Below, piece after piece: positions 1 through 11,921 of a stretch of DNA of 64,000 nt. The translations under genes and the position numbers were made by a program. The DNA is from Temnothorax longispinosus (lineage: Eukaryota; Arthropoda; Insecta; Hymenoptera; Formicidae): contig NC_092369.1 of assembly GCF_030848805.1 (NCBI RefSeq), positions 13,801,199 through 13,865,198 on the forward strand, written 5' to 3'. Numbering within the stretch: the first letter of the stretch is position 1; the number at the start of each line of letters is the position of its first letter. A model generated the notes under the pieces. The model searched no databases. It saw nothing but the letters and a program-made list of their open reading frames with translations, and was not told the DNA's origin.

Positions 1-523
1 CTATTCTACTCTTCGGTACGGTAAGCTATGATTTTATTGTTGTACCCGATATGACTTTTCTACCTTTTTCTCTCTTCTTATCGCCAAAATGCAATTTAAA
101 TCAATTCTTCAAGCACTCTTTTTCTTAGATTTATTTCTTTTATTTATTCATTCAGCTTTACGTATTGAAAAAAAGTCCTATATATATAAATGTATAATCT
201 GCATTTATATAGTTTTGTAAACTACATTTTTTATCCTTCATAGTTAAACATAAAGGTCGTACATTATATTTATATTATATTTATAATTTTAGTTTAAATC
301 TTTACACATTTAATAATTTATTTAATTTCTAATTTTGCATTTATATATATAGATACGAGATATTTTAATTAATATTATGATCAATTTGTTTCATTTTTTG
401 CATATAAAGATACATTCATGCATATTACATCCTGCATGTTTCTCTCTCTTTCTCTCCTCTCGTTCATCCTCTTTTTTTCTCTTATAAATAACATTCTTAG
501 TACAGTGCAAAACTCATACACCG

Positions 524-531
524 TATATATA

Positions 532-596
<65 letters not shown>
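524..596. repeat. TA dinucleotide microsatellite
   Basis: Nearly pure alternating T and A with two short TG interruptions. Short isoleucine/tyrosine-rich open frames on both strands come from this repeat and are not genes. Confidence 0.95.
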
Positions 597-1544
597 TCTC
601 AGGATATATGCATACTTTAATAATGTGCATTCCAATATTATAAAGACGAATCAAGCAAACGTTTCTGGGACGATCTTCGCGCAACGTGCTTGACCTCTTA
701 TTACAGAGCATGTACCATCGATTTAATTATTTCTCCCTCGATTGGAAGCCGAGGTCGGCATAGCGTTGCATGGCTTGTACGTTATATGGAATGCGCCAAA
801 AGCTTCTAACGCAAACAGTTTCATTGTCAGTCAGGAGTTCGGCCAGAATTTCCTATAAACTGCGAATTTTTTCCAAGTGTTGTGTACAATATGAAAGGGA
901 AAAAGGCGGACTTCGGGCGGAACTTCTGACGAAAAGCGAAAGTTTATCCTGCCGCTGATAATTTTCGCAGTGGGAAGTTTATGTATCGTGTGTACCACCG
1001 AGTGGCCTCTGTATACGCATTTATGCTTCTGTACCTATTTGCATGCAATTCTTCCTTGTCCTTATGGCTAATGGATTGTTATATATAGCTTTAAACTGCG
1101 CAAGCCAATTGATTATAGTTTATCAAACGCATCGTCGTGGATATAATGGTGTAAATAAACCAGTCTTTCAATGAGAGCATTTCAAAACTACTAAAATAGA
1201 CATGAACTAACATTCTGTACGATCTAGATATTGATATAGTAAATTTAAACATTTGTCCGCGATGAGCGCGATCCGCCACGAGTCTGCGCATGCGAACAAT
1301 AGCGAAATAGAGAGGAAGGGAAAGAAATGGGGGAAAAAAAAAACAGATTAAAATTTGAAGAGGCGGAGACTAAGAGCAACGTGGGGGCGAATCATCGCCG
1401 TCCCTTTCCCTTATCCAGTGGAGGAGAACAAATTTTATTATTGTTTTCAGCGAGCTTCACCGGCGGCAGCAATACACAAAATTGAGCGCGAGAGCTAAAG
1501 TAAAATAACGTAACAACAACTACAACAACAACAAAAAGAGAGGT

Positions 1545-1633
1545 AAAAGAGGGAGAAGAGGAGGAGGAGGAGGAGAAGGAAGAAGAAGAAGAAGAAGAAG
1601 AAGAAGAAGAAGAAGAAGAAGAGTGAAGAAGAG

Positions 1634-1680
<47 letters not shown>
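1545..1680. repeat. Homopurine GGA/GAA/GA tract
   Basis: About 135 nt of purines on the plus strand, interrupted only by a T at 1624. It runs from GGA triplets through a GAA array into a GA array. The serine- and phenylalanine-rich minus-strand frames here are repeat artefacts. Confidence 0.95.
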
Positions 1681-2812
1681 CGACGGCTGATGAGATTGAT
1701 TCGCGAAAAGGAGGGATAGATCTCGCAAAACGGAAATTGTGATGAGCCGTTGACGAGCTCTGCCGGAGTTCTTCGCGAACGTTCGGATCGATTGCGCGCG
1801 GGAATCGATCGATCGCCGGCCTTATTGTGATTCATCGTGAAAGGAGGAAGGATGACGGCGGATAACCGGAAGCAGGGAACGTTGATTTGAGCGGGAACAA
1901 CGAAGAGAGCCGTCGCGACGACTACAGAACTTTCCTGCTGTCCTTTGTAGCGTTTCTTTTCTTTTCGGGTCGGGCAGAGGAAGTCGAGTCCACACTGAAC
2001 CGACTCGATCTCCATCTCGCATGGGCGAAGGTCGCGCACGACAATTTACTGATTTCTTGGCCATTATCTCATTCAGCTATTATTATTTATATTATTGTTT
2101 AATATAATTGACGTAATTTTGTTGTTATCACAATCGTTTCGCAACAATGCGTCGTTCCGGAGAACAGTAATTTACCTCATGTGTTTCGGCGAACGCAAAA
2201 TTAAGTTGAAAGTACACAGGTCTTAACGGATTTAGTCTTATCAGACAAGCGGCAAACCGGGCAAACATTGAAACATTGCAACTGATTCCATTAAAATTTC
2301 ACGACTAAACGCGGCTGATTGACAAGAGATACGTGCCATGCGCATTCCTTCGTCCATCTTCGTTAATTAAGATTGTCCGAGAAAAGTTAGAAGAGATGAG
2401 AAATAGAGAAACAGTTGGTTATTGTAAACAAAGAAGCGTAAGGTTCACGAAAAAGAAGGGAGAATCGTTGTAGCGATATATAATATTTAAATATATAGGA
2501 GATATATTTAATATCTATACACATATATATGTATAAATATATACGTATACGTATATATATGTATATATTTATATATAGAAAGAAGGAGACAGGATGTCCG
2601 TAAAAACCACCATGTAAAACCTCTCCGACGAAGGCAGTTGCTGTTATAGTAAGTATAGGTTCGCCCGCATACGCGAACGCGTTCGCGACATGTATCGAGA
2701 CATTTACTTTATAGACGTAAATGTAAATCACGCAAACTGTAAATAATATATCATTTGTCCTTCACGCGCCATTTATCGGATTCAATCCGCTCCAGTTATA
2801 TCGAGAAGATTC

Positions 2813-2834
2813 ACACACACACACACACACACAC
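2813..2834. repeat. CA dinucleotide microsatellite
   Basis: A run of about 11 CA units in otherwise unremarkable sequence. Confidence 0.9.
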
Positions 2835-5513
2835 GCCGGTGTCCTTTGTTCCCTTGTCTCGCATCTTGCTTTTCGTTTTTCTCGCGAATTATAGAGGAAG
2901 AACAAACCGAAGGATAGAGGGACGGAAGACGAGGGAAAGGAAAAAACGAATGGGAAAAATAGCGGTAGTCGCCTGCTTTCGTCGAAGACGGCGATCAACG
3001 TTTTCGAGCAGCCTGTGTACAGAGAATCTAAAAAATAATAAAGAAAGGGGAAGAAAGGGGGGAGGTGGAGAGAAAAGGGGAGAAGAGACGAAGGGGAAAG
3101 AAACGCCTTGTTGTAGAGAGGCGCAGCAGCTATAAGTAACGTTTTAAGGCTTTAAGATGAATTATCTACAAGATGTTATGTATACATGTTAATAATAATG
3201 ATGATTACGATGATAATAATAATGGTAACATTAATAATAATTATAATAAACGACGACGGAGGAAGTTGCTTTCCTCGCTTCGCGGATGCGATCGCGGCGA
3301 TAGAAGAGAACGCTATCATTTTCGATTCGAGGATACCCGAGCTCGGGAAGGCTCCACCCTCGATCATTCTCTTATTGTCCATCCGCGAGATAAGACGTTA
3401 GTGACAACGGGTATATCGCGCCCGACACGCCGATTGTTCGTCGACGAGTCCGACGAGATCGTCGTCGATCTCCAACGATCCTGCCCGGTCCCCCTTCCTT
3501 CTTCCGTTCGGTCCTTACTGATTTCGGTGCTGCTGCTGCTGATTCAGCAATAATCTCGAGAGACGAAACGATCGTACTTCCGACCGCGATTCTCCGCAAT
3601 TATTCCTCCCTTCGATCCCGTCCCGACGCGCGATATTTGTGGTTTATGCCTGCAGGCGCCATTCCGTCGCGACTTCCGGACGCGACAAAATTCAGAAGAG
3701 ACAGAAGAGCTTTTCATCGTGTCGATCGGCAGACTATACTCGATCGACTTTGCTTTTATTGGCGCCGGGTTTCATTTTAAGAAAAATTTTAGGAAACGAG
3801 ATTTGTGTGTGACAATATCAATATATCAGATATTAATTTTTTGCAATTATTAATTGATCTGATTAACCATGTACTTAATCATAGTGTTAATTGGCACTAA
3901 AATAAAATGAAGGAATCATCTATTCTTCTTCTTTCTTTTTTCAAATTCTTTCTGACGCAAATATTTGTTGCTTAGCATAATTTTATGACATTGTTAAAAA
4001 AATAATATCGATTATTGGGGAATCATTGGGGACCACGAGTTATTAATATGTGGTGCGCTTTGCTGTATCCGCGAAAATCCCAAGGATGGAGAAGCGAAGG
4101 GCCGATCGACGAATGAGAATTTCTTCGAAATTGTCGCGCGAAATGGCCGCACATCCGAGTTATAATGTTTAAAAACGATCATTCTATGTTTACGAACTTA
4201 TGAACACATAGCTGTACGTCATATCTTAACCGTGTCGACGTATCCTTAATTATTAACGACGAATATGATCATGATGCTGCGCTTTCAACAATTGTACAGT
4301 ATCGAATAAAAAATACACTGCGTAGTTGAATTGAAGTTATAAAGAGGCAGCGGAGAAGGGGATCGATTATAATTTTTTTCCTGTTTATTTCTAAATCAAT
4401 TCGCTTCGATCGTAGAATCTTTATTGCCTTCCGCAAGCACCGACGCATTTTTGAGAATTTTATTACTAATAGTTAAAAGACACATTTCAGTTCTTTCTTT
4501 TATTTTGTGCCATTAATGCTGCATGTAAAAAGAAAGTGAGAAGAAAAGCGTCATTCGATTACGGCTGAAAAGAAGTTACGCGGTAATAATTTTTTAAACA
4601 CCTATTGACGATCTCGAATATATGTATATTGCAATTCGCCTTCCAGGAAGAGGATCATTACTTATAAAGCCTAATAACCATTAAATCCAAGCAGGAGGTA
4701 AGAACAATAAACTTGCTATTGTATGCCGGTATATACACATTTTTTTATATTTATCTACTTATTTCTTAACAATTTTATTTATACTCTTTCTCACTTGATT
4801 TCATCTGTACTTCCTTTAACTAACAATCATGTTATTTTGTACTACATTTCAAAACGGTTAAATTAAATATTAACTATATACTATATATATCTTTTAAAAA
4901 TATATAATTTAAAGAAGTATATTGTCACAATTATGCGGTTATTTCTTCATTTATTAATTTATTAGTGAATGTGTGTGGTCGATGTTTCTTTGTAATTAAA
5001 TCCTATTATGTTCCGAATTCTTTAAATCTTTATTGATTAATGATGCAGCAATCTCATAATTATATGTATTATCAATAGTCTCGCGATACCGTAAAGATCA
5101 TATTAGTAAACATGTCTTTTTATCTTTGAATTACAACTTCTACTTTTCTGTTTCCTGTGTTTTCTTTTACGAATTTTGTTCCGTCGTGTGTGACAAATAC
5201 GTAAAATATGTGCTTCCATCATTGTGCATTCCATTAGATAGTTTAATATTTCACGCTGTCAGGGAGTCATCGCGTATGAATACTGCTGTTAATAATATAA
5301 ATTATATAATAAATTTACGTTTCCTATGATCGTGTGATCAATAATAGAAAAGATCAGTGATATGTGTGTGTCCAATTCGCTTCGTAATCGTAGATTCGTA
5401 ATTATTTTATTTGCTACTCATTCGTGCAACTGTTCCAATTTAATGTATAAATTATAAATGCCAGGCGCGCGCACACATGTCGAGATTTAAAGTAAAACGC
5501 GGCAATACCTACA

Positions 5514-5516
<3 letters not shown>

Positions 5517-5590
<74 letters not shown>
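5517..5590. repeat. Compound GT-GA microsatellite
   Basis: About 25 GT units pass directly into about 12 GA units, followed by a degenerate purine-rich tail to roughly 5636. Confidence 0.95.
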
Positions 5591-5597
<7 letters not shown>

Positions 5598-6554
5598 AGA
5601 GAGAAAGTGAGAATGAGAGAGCGAGAAAGAGAGAGAACACTCTGTAATATAACACACAACTATTCAGAAAAAAAAAGACAGAAGCAAATGAAAATATCGA
5701 TACACTTCCTGCGTTTTAGCGCCATACAACCTGTATATCTTTCATTTGTCCAAATTATATGTTTCTGTGTGTTAATCGTTATAAAAGTGTGAGAATAAAA
5801 GATATCAAATACGACATATTATTTTTATGCCGTAGATAAAAGATAAATCCTCAGATACAAAGAACAGCCGAAAAAATACTTTTTCATCAACTTATTATCG
5901 ACTCCTATTAATAATTATATTCTTTTCACTTTACACCTCTTCACGGAAGCTATTCAATTAATACGGAAATTTTCACAATAATAATATATATATCTACACG
6001 ATCGAACTATTCTTAAATGTGCAATGATGAAAATTCTTTTCATACTGCTTAAAAAAAAATTTTTTAAGTATACTCTTTTATTATATATAATATTTCACAG
6101 AAATTCAATCTCTTTTACGAAACAGTAGCAAACAAATTAATCAATATACCAATTTTACTCTTCAATATTAGTGCAAGCAAAAAAAAACAATTAGAAAACT
6201 AAAGTGAGAGCCAGACCAACGAGCAAGCGTGAACAAGCAAGAATGAATAATTTGCTTCAATGAGTGTGAATACCGTCATACTATCAGTTTATCGAAAAAA
6301 ATTATTTATTCGTGTTAGTTTACACTCGCTCGCTTAAACTGGACCAGGTTTAAAATACTTCCTTTCGTTTTAATACATAACATTTTTAATCTCCCCTCAA
6401 AGATTTAAACTATGTCGTCTGTAGGAAAAAGACTATGATGTTATATTTAACATCCCAATATATACAGGGATTTCCCCTATTGATCTCCGTTGTCATTTCA
6501 CGCTCCGATATATCAATATCAGAAACTAATATAATTTTTATTTGAACGTTTCAG

Positions 6555-6760
6555 CGAAATTCATGCCGGAATCATCGCCTACGAACACTCCCTATCCGAA
6601 CTATAATCCGAACTATCCGAACGGGCCGCCGATGGCCGGGGGACCCGGTGGAGCTACGAATACTGCAGGGACGTCGGGCGGTGCGCCAGGGGGTGGTTCG
6701 CAGCAGCCCGCCCCGCCCGCGCTCGTCGGCAACCTGGACGCCGGTATACGCATCGTATAA
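6555..6760 (+). CDS. Probable 3'-terminal exon of an unrecognised gene
   Basis: A pyrimidine/AG acceptor ends at 6554. It is followed by an open frame starting KFMPESSPTN and ending NLDAGIRIV, with a TAA at 6758-6760. The segment is rich in Pro, Gly, Asn and Ser, has a short Asn-Tyr-Pro repetition near its start, and has raised GC content compared with the AT-rich DNA around it. In this frame the exon begins at the second base of a codon, so it must be spliced to an upstream exon that I did not find. The low-complexity composition suggests a disordered C-terminal tail, as in many nuclear or scaffold proteins. I do not recognise the family. The other frames over the same GC-rich block are also open for a while, so the reading frame is the likeliest rather than certain. 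Confidence 0.45.
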
Positions 6761-8040
6761 ACGGTATGGCATGCTGGTGACACTTGGGGTAAAAGGAGAA
6801 AACGAGAAACGAGGGAGACCGACCCTGACAACGACATCTTCATCCGCGGAAATAACTGGTCGACATATTCGCTTCGGCGACCAACTCGTTTGGATCATCA
6901 TCTGCACGTCGAACTATTATTTTTTCGAACTTTATGCGAATCGCTGTGATTGCAAAAATTATTTAATGTAAAACGCGAAAAAGGTTTAATGCGATGTTGT
7001 AGTCAACAACTCCTTAAACACATTCTTTGCACGATTTAATTGTCATTAGTTTTACTTTATATAATATATCGTTTTCGGCTAATATATTCTCTCGGCGCGT
7101 CTTTAAGAGATTTCAAAACTAGTTGGTGTCATTTAAAAAAAAAAGTTAATTTACTATTCATATTCTTTATGTTTTATGAAATGGAACAACATGATGCTAC
7201 TTTCAACTGATATAATATAATCAAATCGTTTCAGATTCGATAAATTGTCTATACACCGATAATAACTATAAACTAAACAATAGATTTGTAAGTATAGCTA
7301 TTACAAGACGCGCTTTAGCACTTAGGCTATTGATATTATATTATTATGTACGAATACCGTACGTATATTAAATTGCAATACTCCTTCAGCTGTACATCTC
7401 ACCGAAAAAAGGAACAGATCTATATATTATAAATATAATAGAAATACTACATCATAGAGATATATTACTGTATGCTAGGCTTAAATAAATAACATTGTGA
7501 GAAGCAGTTCCATGTGCTTTTCCCTGTTGTAACAACAAAAGTTGTAATAGTACGTTCGTTTGAATGAATCGCACCGATTTCAAAAGTGTTATGTTCGGTG
7601 AAGAAAAAAGACCGTCACCCGTACCCTAAATTCTACTCACCAATACCATCACCAGTCATGTTTCTCAGCATGATCTGCAACAAAAAATAATACCGATTAA
7701 ATTCAAGTTAAACTAAGGTATTATTAACGTAAATTAATAAATATGGTTACGTAATTATTTACTGGCAAAGCAAAGTCATTGTTTTTACCAAGTTAAACTA
7801 TAATATGTAGTTTAATAAACAAATATATAAGTTTTCTTTTCTCTACGTATATCTGTCTCATTTTAAGCGCAGAAAATGCGGCACAAATGCAGTTACGAAG
7901 AATAGACGTAGTTAATCGCGTCTCATTGATGATTTTACGAATCGAATGAATGTCGTTTACGCGAAAAGCGTCTTTTTCTCCTACTTCTCTACAAGAGTAA
8001 ACGACTACAGCGCCGTATGGTGGTGTTTTGACTCTTTAAG
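6761..8040. other. Intergenic, AT-rich
   Basis: No conserved coding exon on the plus strand. The one item of note is a 34-nt segment at 7641-7674 flanked by good splice signals on the minus strand, listed separately. Confidence 0.6.
7641..7674 (-). other. Candidate antisense microexon
   Basis: On the minus strand a T-rich tract ending TTGCAG lies directly before this 34-nt segment, and a consensus GTGAGT donor lies directly after it. Only one frame is open; it reads IMLRNMTGDGI plus one extra base. No neighbouring minus-strand exons were identified, so the gene it would belong to is unknown. It could be a chance pairing of splice-like sequences. Confidence 0.3.
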
Positions 8041-8076
8041 TCTTCAGGTTCTTTCGTTCGTCGAACGCACGTGAAC
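8041..8076 (+). promoter_or_regulatory. RpL22 transcription start region with TOP-like tract
   Basis: A short pyrimidine-rich run (TTCTTTCGTTCG at about 8049-8060) lies just upstream of the start codon, as expected for a 5' terminal oligopyrimidine leader of a ribosomal protein mRNA. The exact start site is inferred. Confidence 0.5.
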
Positions 8077-9305
8077 ATGGTTCTGGTAAGTTCTCGCTCC
8101 GCGAAAGTACGACGCGTACCCGTACGTATGGCAGAATCACGTGAAAATAACACCGCGCGCGGAAAGAACGCGTTTGGTTTGTCGATCGCGACGTCTCAGC
8201 CTTTTATTTTGTCTCGAGATCGCTTCGTTCGAGTTCGATTAGCACATATACCGTATGCCGTCCCTGTCCCGCTGTCTCGAACGCGTCCCACGTGTCCCGC
8301 GAAACGGTGGCAACATTATCATTAAAAGGATTGTTTTTCGCGACTTTTCAGCCGGCGAAGAAATCCAAAGGTCCGATCAGGAAGCAGGTCCTTCGGGGGA
8401 AGGGACAGAAGAAGAAAGTGTCCCTGAAGTTCACGATCGACTGCACGCATCCCGTGGAGGATAATATTATGGATGTTGCCAATTTTGTAAGTTACATGAG
8501 ATTCTTTTAGCCCGTAGTCTCTTACTATTTCCCGTTTCCACGCACGAGACGTCCGCTCGCAGTTGCTCCGTCGATATCTTGAGCGTGATACACGCCTAAC
8601 CTATTCCTCGCGGCGTCCTAACCTCTCTACGTACATACCTATAGGAGGAGGAGGACGCTGGAGTTGCGTGACTTTGATCTTGACGCGCGCGATGTCTGTA
8701 TCCTTATTCTGTACGTCTTATCGGTATCCGTATATTATTATCGCACTTTTTTACTATGTATTATATTGTCTTGCAGCTTCTTTACCATATATTATATCTG
8801 TGCAACGATATGAGACGTACAGACGAGGTGTACCGCTAATATATATTATAAGACAGCACGTTTTTTTTTTCCAGGAAAAGTATTTAAACGAGAAAATCAA
8901 AGTTGGTGGCAAAATTAATAACTTTGGCAACACGGTTGTTCTGGAACGTAATAAGATGAAGCTCACCATCAACAGTGACATAGATTTCTCCAAGCGGTGA
9001 GTAACGTCGTGTTTCTTCGCGTAAAACAGTCACGCGGTACATATATACACGACGGAAGACGTTTGGATATTAAGCGATATTCGGGATCTCCGTTTGCTAT
9101 CGTAAGCTATAGGAAGAGCGATATTTGCACTGATTTGGAAAAACTTTGTTGCTATAGGTATCTCAAGTATTTGACGAAGAAGTACTTGAAGAAGAACAAG
9201 TTGCGCGATTGGTTGCGAGTAGTGTCGAAGGACAAGGAAACGTATGAATTACGATACTTCCAGATTAACAGCCAGGAAGACGAAGACGAAGAAGATGCAG
9301 AATAA
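8077..9305 (+). CDS. RpL22: 60S ribosomal protein L22, four coding exons
   Basis: Component of the large ribosomal subunit (eL22), acting in the cytosol and assembled in the nucleolus. Coding exons are 8077-8085 (only MVL), 8352-8486, 8875-8996 and 9158-9305, giving 137 aa. Conserved eL22 blocks are visible: LKFTIDCTHPVEDNIMDVANF, followed by FEKYL-type sequence in exon 3 (EKYLNEKIKV, GNTVVLERNKMKL), then YLKYLTKKYLKKNKLRDWLRVV and an acidic C-terminal tail. All introns are GT-AG. The start is the only ATG in the first exon that splices in frame. The minute first coding exon and pyrimidine-rich leader are typical of ribosomal protein genes. The protein lacks the long Ala/Lys-rich N-terminal extension known from Drosophila RpL22 and has the short form found in most animals. 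A polyadenylation signal lies about 50 nt after the stop. Confidence 0.97.
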
Positions 9306-9354
9306 TTCTCTTTATTTTTCTATTACAGATGCGTCTTCTGTATATATTTCTTTT

Positions 9355-9367
9355 AATAAAGAATAAA
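9355..9367 (+). promoter_or_regulatory. RpL22 polyadenylation signals
   Basis: Two AATAAA hexamers, at 9355-9360 and 9362-9367, lie about 50 nt downstream of the RpL22 stop codon. Confidence 0.8.
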
Positions 9368-11190
9368 ACCCGCGATATATTCTTGCTTTTTTAAATATAT
9401 ATCTATAAGTGCTCCTACTAGAAGTTATACTTATACCTATATGTAAATATTTATCGTTAACATTTATCTTGAACGTTTATAATATATTTTCTGAATATCT
9501 GGCGTTTTTAATACGCACTATTTATTTCACGAGTGCGTTCGTATGCGTGGTCGCATGTACAAAATAACGTGTGTACTTTCACGTTTATACGTCTCATATA
9601 CGTCGTTTTAAATTTCTTACGTATACGTTTATACGCATGCAACTCTCCGCGCGTATATGCACGTCATTCGACAATAGGCCGTTCGAAGCAAAGCGCTGCA
9701 CTTTCTACAAAGATATAAAAATGGTAACGTTTAATAGACTGTTGAACTTTAAATAACGCCCTGTCGACACGCGTAATGTAAAGGTGAGTTCGTGGTCGTG
9801 CTTCCACGGCAAGCGTTGTTCATAAACGCGACGTTGCAGACGTTGCTGTTACCATCTGTGCTTGTCTCGACTAAGAGCTTCGCGCGTTGGACGCATTTTC
9901 TGCCGAGGGCGTTCCTGCACTTGGTGAACTTTGCGCGGGAAATCAGCGATCTCTACGTTAGAACTCGGAGCAAACTCCGCGTAACTTTGCCAGGACGTAT
10001 ACGTCAACTTGCGACGTATTTACGGCAAACGTTCTACGTACATGATCCGCCGTTACGTAAAGACGGGCGTCGTAGATAAGTCTACGTTCTCTTTCTCGTT
10101 CTCTTCACATAAACGTACGGCGTTTTAATACGTAATATTCCTCTCTTCGTATAAAAACGTAATACGTCTATCCTAAACTACGCGGAGTTTCGTTGAACGC
10201 GTCTGTAACTTTCAAGTCGACATTTGATTTTTATGATGAACGCCGTACCGGGACGAAGACACGTTTAAGTAATTAACATCGTTCGGCGCTTGAAGCTCGG
10301 CGCGTTTGTCTAAACTTGGCACGTCTATCACGCTGACGGCAAACTTTTTTCAACACGCGCGCACCATCGCGCACGTACAAGACGCTCTCGCGGACGTTTC
10401 GTCGACGGCGGCGGCGCGGCGTCATTCGTCGCATCGTGGCGAAAGGCACACGCACGATATATGATACGTTACGTCCAGAACGCACATACCTGGTGCTGGT
10501 GACGGGGATGATCGTCAACGACGTTGTTCGTTGCGCCTGTGTGCGTAAATGAAGCGGAGCTCGGCCCGGCTCCCGGCTCCCGGTCCCGGCACTCCCGGCT
10601 GGATCTCGTCGACGCCGAAGATGGCCGAGGAGGACGACGCGTTCGGTGCGCGGCACTGCGCGGCACTCGACACGATACTTATTACAAAGTCTCTCGCGCG
10701 TTTCGGCGACGCGCCCTCGCGACGACAACGTCTCGACTGACGACTCTCGACAACGCGCGCGCGGTATCTGTATCTGCTTCGATCGCGATCGCGATCGCGA
10801 GAGACGCGCGGACGTGAGATTCGAACGGCTACTCCGCACCCGCACTCCCGCACTCCGCGACTGTCCGCGACGACCCATTGCAACGGCGCGGCGCGGCGCG
10901 GCGCGCTCGCCGACCGACGCGCGAATTCGAAATATCGAAGGAGGCGCGAGATTGCGATTCTCGAAGCGACGCGCGACTGGAGGAGATATCGACTTCTCGA
11001 TCAGCAGCGGGATCTGGGATCTGCTCCGCGCAGCTGCACCAAGCTGCACTTTCTGCGCGCGAGGAGCGCGACGCGCGCCGCCCGCGGCGCCCGTCAGAGC
11101 GAGAAAGAGAGGACGCGGAAGGTGCAGCCGAGGCTGCCGTACGCGCTTCGATTTATCCCGATGTTCTCGTCTCTCGTTTCCACGATAATC
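9368..11190. other. Intergenic, ACGT-rich then CpG-rich
   Basis: From about 9530 to 10270 the sequence is unusually dense in ACGT and TACGT words. From about 10380 to 11160 it becomes strongly CpG-rich. Long open frames occur on both strands in the CpG-rich part, but they are arginine-rich, overlap one another in several frames and match no family, so I treat them as composition artefacts. Confidence 0.6.
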
Positions 11191-11921
11191 CCGCGCGTTA
11201 AGGGGAGAAAACTAAGTAAAAGCACGAAAATAAGCGATTTTTTGAACAATTTTTTTAGAGGTAATAAAATAATCGCATCAATTTCAACTTTTGGCATACT
11301 TTAATTATAGGTGTCAAGCACTAAAATAAAATTTTTTACAAAAGAAAATGGCGGCGTTACAGGCTTCACAATTTGGCGTCTTTTGCGCGAGGTGGAAAAA
11401 GGCTGCCATCGTCACGTTTTTTGTAGCGGTCTGAAACAAAAAACCAAAAAATTTTTTGATTACTTATGAGTTTAGGCGAAGGATATACCTATAAGATTAT
11501 AAAAAAATGCAAAATTAAAAATTTGGTAGGCATTTTAATCAAAAATTCAAATTTGCAAATTTAATTTTTTGATTAAAATGTTTACCAAATTTTTAATTTT
11601 GCATTTTTTTATAATCTTATAGGTATATCCTTCGCCTAAACTCATAAGTAATCAAAAAATTTTTTGGTTTTTTGTTTCAGACCGCTACAAAAAACGTGAC
11701 GATGGCAGCCTTTTTCCACCTCGCGCAAAAGACGCCAAATTGTGAAGCCTGTAATGCCGCCATTTTCTTTTGTAAAAAAAATTTTTTTTAGTGCTTGACA
11801 CCTATAATTAAAGTATGCCAAAAGTTGAAATTGATGCGATTATTTTATTACCTCTAAAAAAATTGTTCAAAAAATCGCTTATTTTCGTGCTTCTACTTAG
11901 TTTTCTCCCCTTAACGCGCGG
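11191..11921. mobile_element. Foldback (long inverted-repeat) element, non-autonomous
   Basis: Two nearly identical arms of about 350 bp in inverted orientation meet at about 11556 with essentially no spacer. The outer ends read CGCGCGTTAAGGGGAGAAAA on the left and the reverse complement on the right. Internal landmarks pair across the centre, for example GCCGCCATTTTC on the right against GAAAATGGCGGC on the left. There are only scattered mismatches, such as GGCGGCG against GGCGGCA. No coding capacity is seen. If TTAA is the target duplication, the element is 11198-11914; alternatively the CGCGCG blocks belong to the terminal repeat. It sits about 480 bp upstream of the Atg8 start codon. Confidence 0.85.

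Larger units (their letters stand above)
1..6554. other. Gene-poor stretch, intergenic or long intron
   Basis: I see no exon with conserved protein content here on either strand. The stretch is AT-rich with several low-complexity blocks (listed separately): a TA array near 524-596, a homopurine tract at 1545-1680, a CA run at 2813-2834 and a GT/GA compound array at 5517-5590. Open frames inside these blocks are products of the repeats. If 6555-6760 is a terminal exon, part of this stretch would be its upstream intron; the earlier exons were not found. Confidence 0.6.

Noticed and set aside
1392..2039. 215-codon minus-strand ORF, Ser/Leu/Val-rich
   Set aside because: Its length comes from the GAA/GA purine array (poly-Ser, poly-Leu) and two frames of the same array are equally open.
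2580..2735. Minus-strand frame with ordinary-looking protein composition (ANAFAYAGEPILTITATAFV)
   Set aside because: Flanked by TA-rich repeats, no recognisable family and no clear splice partner.
8487..8874. RpL22 intron searched for an intron-encoded snoRNA
   Set aside because: No paired C/D or H/ACA boxes could be identified by eye.
10273..11049. 258-codon minus-strand ORF and overlapping plus-strand ORFs
   Set aside because: Arg/Ser-rich translations in four overlapping frames of a CpG-rich block, no domain recognised; composition artefact.
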